DNA from: Gemmatimonadota bacterium
GTDB lineage: Bacteria > Gemmatimonadota > Gemmatimonadetes > Gemmatimonadales > GWC2-71-9
NCBI GenBank assembly: GCA_003222235.1
Contig: QHVD01000267.1
Span: 1,195 to 7,546 of the forward strand
Length of the DNA stretch: 6,352 nt
Reading direction: 5' to 3'
The position numbers were made by a program, and so were the translations under genes. Below, one piece after another: positions 1-6,352 of the stretch; positions within the stretch are counted from its first letter, which is position 1, and every line of letters begins with the position of its first letter. Under the pieces are notes generated by a model. It was not told the origin of the DNA. It searched no databases and saw only the letters and a list, made by a program, of their open reading frames with translations.

Positions 1-1521
1 CTTGAACTGCCAGGGTTGCGTGTATTGGCCGAACCGGATCAGATCCTGGCGTCGCTTCGTTTCAAAGGTGAGCTCGAACAGGCGTTCCCGCAGGATCGCG
101 GCCGGCGTGACGGCGCTCAGCGTGTCCCCCGATGGGAAGGAACGAGCGCGCACGGCCTTCAACAGCGTGAGGGGATCGGGGGTCCCCGTCGCCCCGGCGA
201 GCTCCGCCTCAGCCTTGATCAGATACATCTCGGCGAGACGAAAGTAGGTGAAATCGTTGCCGTTGTTCTGGGCAATATGCTTCGGATCATACGGCCACTT
301 GTAGATGCGGAGACCCTCCCCCTCGGTGGCCTGGGTCACGTCCGAGATTGCCGGCGTGAAGACAAGCCGCGGTGCTCCCTTGTCGCACCCCGGCCGCTGA
401 CACACTGGGGCGCCGGTTTCCAAATTGTTCTGAGGTCCGCGGAGGAAGATGTTTACCCGCCGGTCGTTCAGCGTATCGAACGTGTAGTAAGTATTCGCCA
501 GGGTCGCAAAGCCGTTCCAGGGCCCGGGTGTGAACTGGTAGTAGTGGAGTGTGGCCTGGAGCAACGGGAATCCCATGCCATCCTGGTTGATGAACTTGAC
601 GACGAAGATGTTCTCCGGCGACAGGTAGTTGTCGGCGGTGAAGTTTTGAGTAAACGTGGGCGCCAGTTGATACACGCCGGAATTGATGATGCTGTCTGCC
701 CGGTTGACGGCGGCCTGGCAGGCGTCAAGGCCCCCGCTGACCGTCACGCCTGAGCACGAGTTGTAACCCGTGGCATTGATCCCACCGGCCCCGGCGGCGT
801 CCTTCGTGAATACCCCGGCGTTGATGTACATGCTGGCCAGGATGGCATCGACGGCGCCTTTGCTCACGCGTCCCCGGTCGGCGTCACCCCATTTCGCGGG
901 CAAATCCGGGCGGGCCGCCAGGAGCTCCGACTCGATGAACTTGAACACCGAGTCGCGCGACGCGCGGGCCCGCGGCTGGACCTCGGTGGTGGTGACGACC
1001 GGCACGCCGCCGAACAAGTCCATCAGCTGGTAATAGTAGAAAGCCCGCAGGGCCCGGAGCTCGGCCACGACGATCCCCTGCTGCGCCGGATCCATGACGG
1101 TCCGGTTTTCCAGCGCGGCGAGAACGACGTTCGCGTCCGCGATTCCGGTGAAGTCGTTGACCCAGGCCGAGTTGATGTCCTGGAGCCCTGAGGGGCTGTT
1201 CGCCGTCCAGGTCTGGCGGTGAATCTCGAGCCACCGGCCGTTGTCGTACCAGTCCTGCCCGCGCGTCGGCACGACCAGCTCGTCGGTGCTGATTTCGCTC
1301 AGCACGTAGTACGCACAGCAGTACCCTGGGAACGCACCCCGTAGCTGCGCGTACACTCCGGCGAGGCCGGCGAGCACTTCCGCCTTGTTGGCGAAGAAGG
1401 TCCCCGGCGTAATCGTGCTCGAGGGGATCTCATCGAGGTTGGTGCATCCCTGCAGGGGCACCAGCAGCAGTGTGAAGAGCCCCGCCGCTCCGATCCAGGT
1501 CGTCACCAGTAGTCTCTTCAT
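1..1521 (-). CDS. SusD/RagB-family outer-membrane lipoprotein (3' end outside window)
   Basis: Surface lipoprotein that acts as the substrate-binding lid of the neighbouring SusC-type channel. I translated the frame codon by codon from ATG 1519-1521 to base 1: 507 residues with no stop or frameshift. Residues 1-26 form a lipoprotein signal: K-R start, hydrophobic stretch, lipobox L-Q-G-C with lipidated Cys26. The text fits SusD: an N-terminal part with LAGVYAQLRGAFPGY (53-67), the helix with LRALRAFYYYQLMDLFGGVP (155-174), LAEMYLIKAEAELAGA (429-444), and near the end RERLFELTFETKRRQDLIRFG (479-499), the usual C-terminal SusD/RagB signature. Family members usually end shortly after this, so perhaps a few tens of residues are missing. 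The start is 11 nt after the susC stop, with AGGAG seven bases upstream, so the two are co-transcribed and probably translationally coupled. Paired cysteines (68/69, 256/268, 374/379) could form disulfides. The substrate is unknown. Confidence 0.95.
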   Translation of the reverse strand, partial: MKRLLVTTWIGAAGLFTLLLVPLQGCTNLDEIPSSTITPGTFFANKAEVLAGLAGVYAQLRGAFPGYCCAYYVLSEISTDELVVPTRGQDWYDNGRWLEIHRQTWTANSPSGLQDINSAWVNDFTGIADANVVLAALENRTVMDPAQQGIVVAELRALRAFYYYQLMDLFGGVPVVTTTEVQPRARASRDSVFKFIESELLAARPDLPAKWGDADRGRVSKGAVDAILASMYINAGVFTKDAAGAGGINATGYNSCSGVTVSGGLDACQAAVNRADSIINSGVYQLAPTFTQNFTADNYLSPENIFVVKFINQDGMGFPLLQATLHYYQFTPGPWNGFATLANTYYTFDTLNDRRVNIFLRGPQNNLETGAPVCQRPGCDKGAPRLVFTPAISDVTQATEGEGLRIYKWPYDPKHIAQNNGNDFTYFRLAEMYLIKAEAELAGATGTPDPLTLLKAVRARSFPSGDTLSAVTPAAILRERLFELTFETKRRQDLIRFGQYTQPWQFK

Positions 1522-1528
1522 ACCAGAG

Positions 1529-1534
1529 CTCCTC
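1529..1534 (-). promoter_or_regulatory. Ribosome binding site of the susD-like gene, overlapping the susC stop
   Basis: GAGGAG on the minus strand overlaps the TGA stop of the susC-like gene (1533-1535). Its AGGAG core lies seven bases before the ATG at 1521. The arrangement fixes the susD start and suggests that ribosomes finishing susC reload here. If the upstream frameshift is real, ribosomes would stop near 1630 in the wrong frame and this coupling would be weakened. Confidence 0.75.
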
Positions 1535-4500
1535 AGAACACGAGACGCAGGCCCCCGGTGAACGTGCGGGGCCGTGGATAGCTGAGATAGTCGATGCCGC
1601 GCGACGCCAGACCCGAGTTCGCGTAGACCTCAGGATCCAGGCCCGAATAGCCGGTCAGCAGCACGAGGTTGTCGGCCGACACATAGACGCGAGCACTTCG
1701 GGCCGAGCGGGTCAAGATGGGCAGGTCCAACGTGTACTCCAGCGTGACATTCTGCAGGCGCACGAACGATCCGTCCTCGATCCACCGCGACGAGTAGATG
1801 GCGGGCTCGTGGAGACCTGTTGGGTCGGTCGACGGCAGGGCGGACCGGAGGAAATTCTTGCCCTGGAGCGCGTTCCCCTTGGTGGAGTAGACCAGGGCGG
1901 TGTTGTTGAAGACGTCTTGTCCCACCGCCGCCCGGATCAGGAAACTCAAGTCGAAGTTGCGCCAGGTGACGTCGTTGTGCAGGCCTACCGTGAAGTCCGG
2001 GTTGGCGTTGCCTAGAACGGTGTAATCGCTGGCGGAAGGTGACGTGGTCTGCCCGTTGACGCATCCCGCCGAACCGGAGGAGCATTGGAACAGCTGCTTG
2101 CCCTGAGCGTCCCAACCGACGAAGACCGGCCCGTAGAACGTGCCCAGAGGAAGGTCGGGGGCGATGCGTTGGGAAACCTGTCCGGACTGCCCCTGCCCTA
2201 AGGAAGGTGTGGGTGCCGAGATCGATCACCTTGTTGCGCTCCGCCGCGAACACGACGCCGGTGCGCCAGCTCAGACCCGGCCGCGACACCGCCACCGCGT
2301 CGAGCGAGAACTCGACGCCGTGGTTGCGCAGCTTCCCGACGTTCTCGAGCACTGTGTCCACGACCGCCGGCTGCGGCACGGCAACCGACAGCAGCAGGTC
2401 CGAGGTGTTCTTGACGTAGTACTCGACGCTCCCGGCGAGCCGGTTGTTCCAGAGACCGAAGTCCAGCGCCACGTTGTATTGCGCCGTTTGCTCCCACTTG
2501 AGGTCCGGGTTGGTGTTCTGCGTCGGTGTGACGCCGGTGTGCGGCTGGTCGCCCCACGGATACGTCCCACCGGTGCCACCCGCCAGCAGCAGCAACGACG
2601 AATAAGGCGCGATGCCCGGGTTGCCTTGCAGCCCCCAGCCGGCGCGCAGGCGCAGGTCCGAGAACGGGCCACTGCGCATGAACTCCTCTTGGCTGATGTG
2701 CCACGACCCGGATAGCCCTGGGAAGGCCGCCCACTTGTGCCCCGCGGCGAACTTGGACGATCCGTCATAGCGCAGCGCACCGGTGATGAAATAGCGGTCC
2801 TTGAAGCCGTAGTTGACGCGGGACAGGAAGGACACCAACCGGCTCTGTGCCGCCGCCGAGGAATCGGTCCGCGTGACGGCGGCGCCGAGGTTGTTGAAGC
2901 TGAAGGCGTCCGTGAAGTAGCCGATGCCCTGCGCCATGAACAGGTTGCTGGTGAACTTGTTGTACTCGTACCCCCCCACCACGTCGAGGCTGTGGACCTC
3001 GCCGAGCTGGCGCCGGAAGGTCAGGAGCGTCTGGATCGTCCGGGTCGCATTGTCGAGGCCGTACTGCCGCGCCAGTCCTCCCCCTAGCGCCTCTCCCACG
3101 GGATTCGCGTTGGGATAGTAGAGCTGCCGGTCACCGCTCGAATGGTCCAGGCCCACGGTGACCTGCCCCGTCAGGCCCGGCACGAGATCGAGCTCGGCCG
3201 TCGCATTGCCCAGAGTACGCGTGGTCTGGCCGACGTCGGTGATCTGGTCGGCCAGCGCCACGGGGTTGCGCACCGACGTCCCACCGGGCTCGTAGAAATG
3301 CGTCCCGGTCGCATCGGTCACCGTGATCGGCTGCGTGGGGTCGAAGATGGCGACGTTCTGAAACACGCCGCCTTCGAAGCCGCCGGTGTTCTCGAAGGTG
3401 AGATACCGGTTGTTGACGCGCGACGTCGTCACGTTCACCCCGAGACGTAGCCGGTTGTCCAGCGCCCGGTGGGTCGCGGTGAGCCGTCCCTGAATCCGCT
3501 CCAGGCTGCTCGAGAGCGCCACCCCCTGGTCTTTCATGTAATTGAGCGAGGCGCGATACCGAGTGTCCTCAGTCCCGCCGGAGAACGACAGGTCGTGATT
3601 GTGCGTCACGGCGGTGCGTGTCACCGCGCGCTCCCAGTCCGTATTCTCCGCCCCGAGTGCCGAAAGGGCACTCGGCTTGAGCCCGCCCCGCAGCGAATCC
3701 GGTTTTCCGGCGATCGAATCTTGCCGCCAAACGTCGACCTGCCCCTGAACGAACTGTCGGTAGTCGGGTGCGTTCACCACGTCGAGACGCTTGGCTGGAG
3801 AGGCCGCGGCCACGTAGCTGTCGTATTCGATGGTCGGCCCGCCCGCGGCCACTCCCTTCTTCGTCTCGATCAGGATCACGCCGTTCGCGGCGCGGCTGCC
3901 GTAGATCGCGGTCGCAGACGCGTCTTTCAGAATGGTGATCGACGCGATGTCCGAAGGGTTGAGCAGGTTCAGCGGGTTGCGAGGCAGCGGGGGCGTGCCG
4001 CCAACGCCGTAGCTGGGCGGTTCGGTCGCCACGTTACTGATGGGCACGCCGTCGATCACGTACAGCGGGTCGTTGGTGTTGCTGATGGAGCTGCCACCGC
4101 GAATCAGGATCTGCGCCCCGGCGCCGGGCTCGCCATTGTTCTGGATGATGTCGACGCCAGCAGCTCGGCCCTGGATCATCTGATCGACGTTGGTGACCAC
4201 GCCGACGTTTGCCGCCGCGGCGCTGATCGTCGAAACCGATCCCGTGATCGCCTCCCGGCGCTGGGTGCCGTAGCCGGTCACCACCACCGGCTCGAGAATC
4301 GCCGCCGCCGGCAGCATGGTCAACTGCACCGTGGTCGTGCCGCCGGCCGTGACGGTGACGTCCTGCACTTGCGAACCGTACCCGATCCGGGTCGCCCGCA
4401 GGTGATAGGCGCCCGGCGGGATGCCGTTCACCAGGAAGCTTCCGTCCGCGTGGGTGAGCTCGCGGTGCGGCGTTCCCGCGATCGCGACTTCAACGTTCGC

Positions 4501-4629
4501 GACAGGCTGTTGGGTCGTGCCGTCGACGACTTTCCCCGTCACGGCGCCCGTTGAGTCCTGCGCGCCGAGTGGGACGACCCAGAACAGACCAGCGGCCAGC
4601 GCGGGAACGACATGACGGACTAGTGACAT
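1533..4629 (-). CDS. SusC/RagA-family TonB-linked outer membrane transporter, one frameshift near 2199
   Basis: TonB-dependent beta-barrel importer that works with the SusD-like lipoprotein encoded just downstream. Numbering is from ATG 4627-4629. Residues 1-23 are a signal peptide (cleavage after L-G-A). Residues 28-107 are a carboxypeptidase-regulatory-like beta-sandwich (TGKVVDGTTQQPVANVEVAI onward). Then come the SusC hallmark VVVTGYGTQRRE (115-126) and the plug, with IQGRAAGVDI, ILIRGG, DPLYVIDGVPI and ILKDASATAIYGSRAANGV. The rest is barrel. No STN domain precedes the plug, so it is not a FecA-type signalling receptor. The first frame gives 810 recognisable residues down to LGTHTFL at 2200. 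SusC-like sequence resumes in another frame at about 2198 (GQGQSGQVSQRIAPDLPLGT) and runs 221 residues to TGA 1533-1535, ending TGGLRLVF. The combined length of about 1030 is normal. The original frame stays open to 1630 but reads as arginine/proline-rich nonsense. A TTG start at 4698 is the alternative. Either an assembly error or a genuine pseudogene. Confidence 0.9.
2196..2203 (-). other. Frameshift junction inside the susC-like gene
   Basis: Upstream codons have their lowest coordinate in register 2200 (…ACC TTC CTT). The family-like downstream codons are in register 2196 (GGG CAG GGG CAG TCC). The change equals one extra base or a loss of two (or 5, 8, 11…) bases. The downstream frame cannot be followed above a stop at 2271-2273, so the break must lie between 2270 and about 2190. 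The protein text narrows it to just before GQGQSGQ. The site carries a short tandem repeat, GGGCAGGGGCAG, which could promote slippage or misassembly. From memory of homologues, a few residues such as a T-G-x-V-S stretch normally precede GQGQSG, so a small deletion is more likely than an insertion; that part is inference. Confidence 0.85.
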
Positions 4630-4696
4630 ACGTCGATGCCCTCTACCGTCGGGTGGGAGTGGAGTCAGCGCCCGTGCGTCGAGCTCTCGGGACTTC

Positions 4697-4724
4697 AAGA
4701 TTCCTCCCAGCAGCGACTTGTCAA
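4697..4724 (-). promoter_or_regulatory. Candidate sigma-70-type promoter for the susC-like gene
   Basis: The minus strand reads TTGACA at 4724-4719, a perfect -35 match, then 16 bases, then AATCTT at 4702-4697, a weak -10 (three of six consensus positions). If used, transcription would begin around 4690, downstream of the TTG start at 4698, and translation would have to start at ATG 4629. The -10 element is poor and the -35 overlaps the stop codon of the small open frame, so this is only a candidate. Confidence 0.25.
4701..4708 (-). promoter_or_regulatory. Strong Shine-Dalgarno before an alternative TTG start of susC
   Basis: GGGAGGAA on the minus strand lies four bases (from GGAGG) before a TTG at 4696-4698 that is in frame with susC. 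Starting there would add 23 residues (MKSRELDARAL… to GHRR) in front of the signal peptide, an unusually long and charged n-region. The ATG at 4629 has only a weaker GAGGG at 4639-4643, nine bases upstream. Spacing favours ATG, Shine-Dalgarno strength favours TTG, and signal-peptide shape favours ATG; I chose ATG. Confidence 0.4.
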
Positions 4725-4768
4725 GGAGACCTCATTGGCGCCCCCTTCATCGCGGGATTGGGCGGCAT
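4721..4768 (-). CDS. Possible 15-residue leader peptide upstream of susC
   Basis: A short open frame, MPPNPAMKGAPMRSP, starts at ATG 4766-4768 and stops at TGA 4721-4723. A textbook GGAGG (4777-4781) sits eight bases before the ATG, better placed than any ribosome binding site for susC itself. It ends 22 nt before the alternative TTG start of susC. I recognise no function. It is proline- and methionine-rich and lacks a run of one regulatory amino acid, so classical attenuation is not evident. It could be an uncharacterised small protein, a coupling leader, or chance. It also lies upstream of the TTGACA-type promoter candidate's start, so it would be transcribed only from a promoter further upstream. 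Confidence 0.3.
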   Translation of the reverse strand: MPPNPAMKGAPMRSP

Positions 4769-4964
4769 AGGAATTTCCTCCGTGGGTTGAGAAGGGAGCG
4801 ACTCGATCACTGCGGCTCAAAACCATGATTTCAGCCTGCGACGTCGGTGGAAGGCGACCCGGGTGCGAGCATGGAGGCCACCTCTCCACTCGTCAAGAGG
4901 TCGGGAGGAGTCGATTAGCGCGTTTCGTTATGGGTGAGGTGGCTGCGGGAGTTGTGCTGCTTAG

Positions 4965-5047
4965 TGCCCGAGGAGAGAGTCGAACTCTCATGGGGTTGCC
5001 CCCGCCGGATTTTGAGTCCGGTGCGTCTGCCATTCCGCCACTCGGGC
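4965..5047 (-). tRNA. tRNA-Leu, anticodon CAA (reads UUG)
   Basis: An 83-nt class II tRNA, folded by eye. The acceptor stem is GCCCGAG with CTCGGGC (5041-5047 pairing with 4966-4972) and the discriminator is A at 4965. The D arm has a GCG/CGC stem. The anticodon stem is CCGGA/TCCGG with loop CTCAAAA, which places CAA at 5012-5014. A long variable arm (GGGG-CAA-CCCC) follows, then a T arm GAGAG-TTCGACT-CTCTC. The long variable arm, the A discriminator and the CAA anticodon all indicate leucine. CCA is not encoded (the next bases are CTA), so it must be added after transcription. The gene sits alone between the sigma-factor cluster and susC, in the same direction as both. Confidence 0.97.
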
Positions 5048-5128
5048 GCCGGCACTCAACTTAGTGCGTCCGAGTCTTCACGGCACCCTTCGCTTGATGG
5101 GAACGACAGTGTGCGTGCTACTGACTGG
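5048..5128 (-). other. Short intergenic spacer between the periplasmic protein gene and tRNA-Leu
   Basis: This 81-nt gap must contain the end of the sigma-cluster transcript and any promoter for the tRNA. I see a 5-bp hairpin (GCACT at 5063-5067 pairing with AGTGC at 5052-5056, minus strand) just before the tRNA 5' end. There is also a mismatched 6-bp hairpin around 5086-5101. Neither has a U-run, so no intrinsic terminator can be called. Read-through from the upstream cluster into the tRNA is possible. Confidence 0.4.
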
Positions 5129-5671
5129 CTATGGGGGCGGCGGTCGGCCGGGCCCTTGTCGGAGCCCGCGCATCCCGGGCCGCCCCAGCATGTCGCCGCG
5201 CGCCCGCCGCCGCTCGCGAATCCGGCTGATCTGGTCCTGGAGGCGCTGCCGCATGAGCTGGTAGCGCGCGTGTTGCACCGGGTTCAGGTAGCCGGCGATC
5301 TCCCTGTCTTCGTCCCGCTCGAGTTGCGCCAGCGCCTGGCGGTTGCGCTCGCGTTGATCCATGAGCTTGCGCACGCTGTCGTCACTGGCCGCCACGCCCG
5401 GCTGCAGCTGCCCGCGCAGCGCCTCGATGACCGCGCGCTGGCGCTGCATGACGTCGCGCCGCTGCTGCAGGTATTTCCCCTCGGTCCCCTGGAGCTTCAT
5501 GGCCTGGTCGTCGCTCAAGCTCAGCTCCTGGCGCACGCGCTCGTTCCAGCGCCGGCGGAACTCCTGGCGCAGGTGTTGCGCCTCGGCTCCGCGGGTCGTG
5601 TCCGAAGGGTTCTGCGCGCCGAGCAACGGCACCGCGGCGACGGTCAGCAGCACCCAAAGCAATCGCCTCAT
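5129..5671 (-). CDS. Secreted helical Spy/CpxP/CnrX-like periplasmic protein
   Basis: A 180-residue exported protein. Residues 1-19 are a signal peptide (M-R-R, hydrophobic core, cleavage after L-G-A). The mature part is strongly alpha-helical and rich in Arg, Gln, Glu and Leu, with two LTxxQ-like motifs: LSDDQ (52-56) and LNPVQ (129-133), separated by a long predicted antiparallel helical hairpin (about 57-125). This is the layout of the Spy/CpxP/ZraP/CnrX group, periplasmic chaperones or metal/stress sensors of about 150-180 residues. The tail (160-180) is Gly/Pro/Arg-rich and probably disordered. There are no cysteines and only two histidines (33, 134), so metal binding is not evident. The ATG is 3 nt after the preceding stop, with AGGAGG at ideal spacing. 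As the third gene behind a sigma factor and a membrane protein it probably senses envelope stress or feeds back on it; the family assignment is by motif only. Confidence 0.75.
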   Translation of the reverse strand: MRRLLWVLLTVAAVPLLGAQNPSDTTRGAEAQHLRQEFRRRWNERVRQELSLSDDQAMKLQGTEGKYLQQRRDVMQRQRAVIEALRGQLQPGVAASDDSVRKLMDQRERNRQALAQLERDEDREIAGYLNPVQHARYQLMRQRLQDQISRIRERRRARGDMLGRPGMRGLRQGPGRPPPP

Positions 5672-5674
5672 AGG

Positions 5675-6091
5675 TCACCCCTCCTGCAACAGGGCGCGCA
5701 GCTCTTCCGCAGTCAGCCCCTCGACGCCTGTGTCTCCAGCGCCCTCCTCCGAGACCGGCTGATCGAGCACCGTCAGCGCCTCCCGCAGCTGCTCCGCCGT
5801 CAGGTCCGTCAGGTCCTCGCCCACCGGGACCACGACCGCCGATCCCGGCGCGCGCTGCCAAACCAGCGCCCGGGTGAACAGTCCGCCGCCGATCACGAGG
5901 ATCGCCGCGGCGGCGATCCGCAGCCATGCCGGCTGCACCCATGTCCAGCGCTCCGCACGCGGCCCGGCGCGCAGCCGCTCTACCACGGCCCGCGCCGTAC
6001 GCTCCACGTCCAGCCGCTCGGCGGCCCCCGCGCCCAGCCGCTGCGCGACCTCCTGCAACTTGGCGTCGTGCAACATGGCGTCGTCGTTCAC
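5675..6091 (-). CDS. Single-pass membrane protein, putative anti-sigma factor
   Basis: A 138-residue protein starting at GTG 6089-6091, which overlaps the TGA stop of the sigma gene (6088-6090) in a GTGA arrangement, a strong sign of translational coupling. I prefer this to upstream in-frame starts, because residues before it read as the sigma gene in the wrong frame. Residues 1-48 are a charged, probably helical cytoplasmic segment. About residues 56-78 are one transmembrane helix (LRIAAAAILVIGGGLFTRAL). The remainder, rich in Glu, Asp and Leu, would be periplasmic. It has no cysteines and no HxxxCxxC motif, so it is not a zinc-type (ZAS) anti-sigma factor. Function is inferred from position next to an ECF sigma gene and from topology. 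The C-terminal part contains a duplicated motif, LTAEQLREAL (97-106) and LTAEELRALL (126-135). An alternative is a membrane protein unrelated to sigma control. Confidence 0.75.
   Translation of the reverse strand: MNDDAMLHDAKLQEVAQRLGAGAAERLDVERTARAVVERLRAGPRAERWTWVQPAWLRIAAAAILVIGGGLFTRALVWQRAPGSAVVVPVGEDLTDLTAEQLREALTVLDQPVSEEGAGDTGVEGLTAEELRALLQEG
5680..5685 (-). promoter_or_regulatory. Ribosome binding site of the periplasmic protein gene
   Basis: AGGAGG lies eight bases before the ATG at 5671 and inside the last codons of the preceding membrane-protein gene. It fixes the start and supports a polycistronic message. Confidence 0.75.
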
Positions 6092-6352
6092 CGCAAATGC
6101 TCCTTCAATCGCTTGACGGCATGATGATAGTGCACGCGAGCGGCGCCCGGGGTCGTGCCCAGGGCTGCCGCAATCTCCTGGTATTCGAGCCCTTGCTGCG
6201 CCCGCAGCAAGAAGACTTCCCGCTGCAGCCGCGGCAGCCGCCGCAGACATTCCTGTAGCCGGCCTTCCGCCTCTCCTGCCACCGCGCGTTCATGAGGGTC
6301 CCCGCCGGTCGCAGCCAACTCGTGCTCGAGCGGGACGAGCTTGGCCCGTTTC
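6088..6352 (-). CDS. ECF-type RNA polymerase sigma factor, C-terminal part (5' end outside window)
   Basis: Eighty-seven codons and the TGA stop (6088-6090) are visible, and the frame is open to the right edge; the first visible residues are KRAKLVPLEHELAATGGDPH. The segment LRRLPRLQREVFLLRAQQGL, followed by EYQEIAAALGTTPGAARVHY and HHAVKRLKEHLR, is a standard sigma-70 region 4: helix-turn-helix with the YQEIAAALG core that recognises the -35 element. There is no further domain after region 4, which fits a short ECF sigma factor. Region 2, the -10 binding part, lies beyond the window, so the ECF group cannot be assigned. The stop overlaps the start of the putative anti-sigma gene. A TTG at 6316-6318 is not a credible start, because region 4 needs the preceding linker and region 2. 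Confidence 0.92.
   Translation of the reverse strand, partial: KRAKLVPLEHELAATGGDPHERAVAGEAEGRLQECLRRLPRLQREVFLLRAQQGLEYQEIAAALGTTPGAARVHYHHAVKRLKEHLR

Larger units (their letters stand above)
4630..4964 (-). promoter_or_regulatory. Leader/intergenic region between tRNA-Leu and the susC-like gene
   Basis: About 335 nt with no full-length gene (about 270 nt if susC starts at the TTG). It must contain the 3' processing signals of the tRNA and the control region of the susCD pair. A 6-bp hairpin is visible (4880-4885 pairing with 4896-4901, ten-base loop) but has no following U-run, so I do not call it a terminator. I recognise no riboswitch. The small open frame, the promoter-like sites and the alternative ribosome binding sites inside it are listed separately. 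Confidence 0.5.

Noticed and set aside
16..753. Long plus-strand open frame opposite the susD-like gene
   Set aside because: It is antisense to codons that read clearly as SusD/RagB, and its translation is arginine/valine-rich with no recognisable domain. It is a by-product of GC-rich codon use.
1630..2199. Continuation of the first susC frame past the frameshift
   Set aside because: It is open but reads as Arg/Pro/His-rich nonsense, while the overlapping frame gives a proper SusC C-terminus with normal barrel sequence and a terminal phenylalanine.
3469..4554. 361-codon plus-strand open frame opposite the plug region of susC
   Set aside because: The minus strand here encodes unmistakable SusC plug and regulatory-domain motifs. 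The plus translation is a low-complexity Arg/Asp/His/Val shadow.
4695..4889. 64-codon minus-strand open frame in the susC leader
   Set aside because: It has no good ribosome binding site and no recognisable content, and it overlaps the better-initiated 15-codon frame and the promoter candidate.
4880..4901. Hairpin ACCTCT/AGAGGT downstream of the tRNA as a terminator
   Set aside because: The loop is ten bases, the stem is only six pairs and no U-run follows on the minus strand.
4960..5067. 8-bp direct repeat CTTAGTGC at 4960-4967 and 5060-5067, exactly 100 nt apart around the tRNA-Leu gene
   Set aside because: One copy touches the tRNA 3' end, which recalled an attachment site. The repeat is too short, encloses only the tRNA, and there is no integrase or element nearby, so it is probably chance.
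4934..6124. 396-codon plus-strand open frame
   Set aside because: It runs antisense through the tRNA-Leu gene and two well-supported minus-strand genes, and its product is rich in Leu/Arg/His/Gln with no domain. Not a gene.

Overview
The window looks like chromosomal DNA from a GC-rich member of the Bacteroidota/Gemmatimonadota-type outer-membrane world. It carries a SusC/SusD outer-membrane uptake pair, which is typical of the FCB superphylum. Strong GC richness, GC-biased third codon positions and signal peptides ending in G-A-Q point to Gemmatimonadota rather than a low-GC Bacteroides relative. That taxon is an inference from style, not from a marker gene. Every convincing gene lies on the minus strand, so the window is best read from right to left.

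Right part (6352 to 5129): a three-gene cluster. It begins with the 3' part of an ECF-type RNA polymerase sigma factor gene, which runs off the right edge. Next is a small single-pass membrane protein whose GTG start overlaps the sigma stop codon, in the position of an anti-sigma factor. Last is a secreted, helix-rich protein with two LTxxQ-like motifs, of the Spy/CpxP/CnrX type. Overlap, a 3-nt gap and a strong ribosome binding site indicate one transcript. The likely logic is envelope or metal stress sensed in the periplasm, passed through the membrane protein, and releasing the sigma factor.

Middle (5128 to 4630): a complete tRNA-Leu(CAA) gene (4965-5047), then a leader region of about 270 to 335 nt before susC. 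The leader holds a 15-codon open frame with a strong Shine-Dalgarno, a possible TTGACA-type promoter and two competing start sites for susC.

Left part (4629 to 1): a SusC/RagA-like TonB-dependent transporter gene, followed 11 nt later by its SusD/RagB-like lipoprotein partner, which runs off the left edge. Together they would form a lidded outer-membrane importer for oligosaccharides, peptides or similar polymers; the substrate cannot be read from the window. The susC reading frame is broken once, near 2196-2203: the upstream 810 codons and the last 221 codons are both clearly SusC but lie in different frames. This is either a sequencing/assembly error or a real inactivating frameshift.

I found no mobile element, CRISPR array, rRNA or obvious new system. 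The items most worth a second look are the broken susC frame, the sigma/membrane/periplasmic-sensor trio with its duplicated LTAE(Q/E)L motif, and the leader peptide-like open frame before susC.
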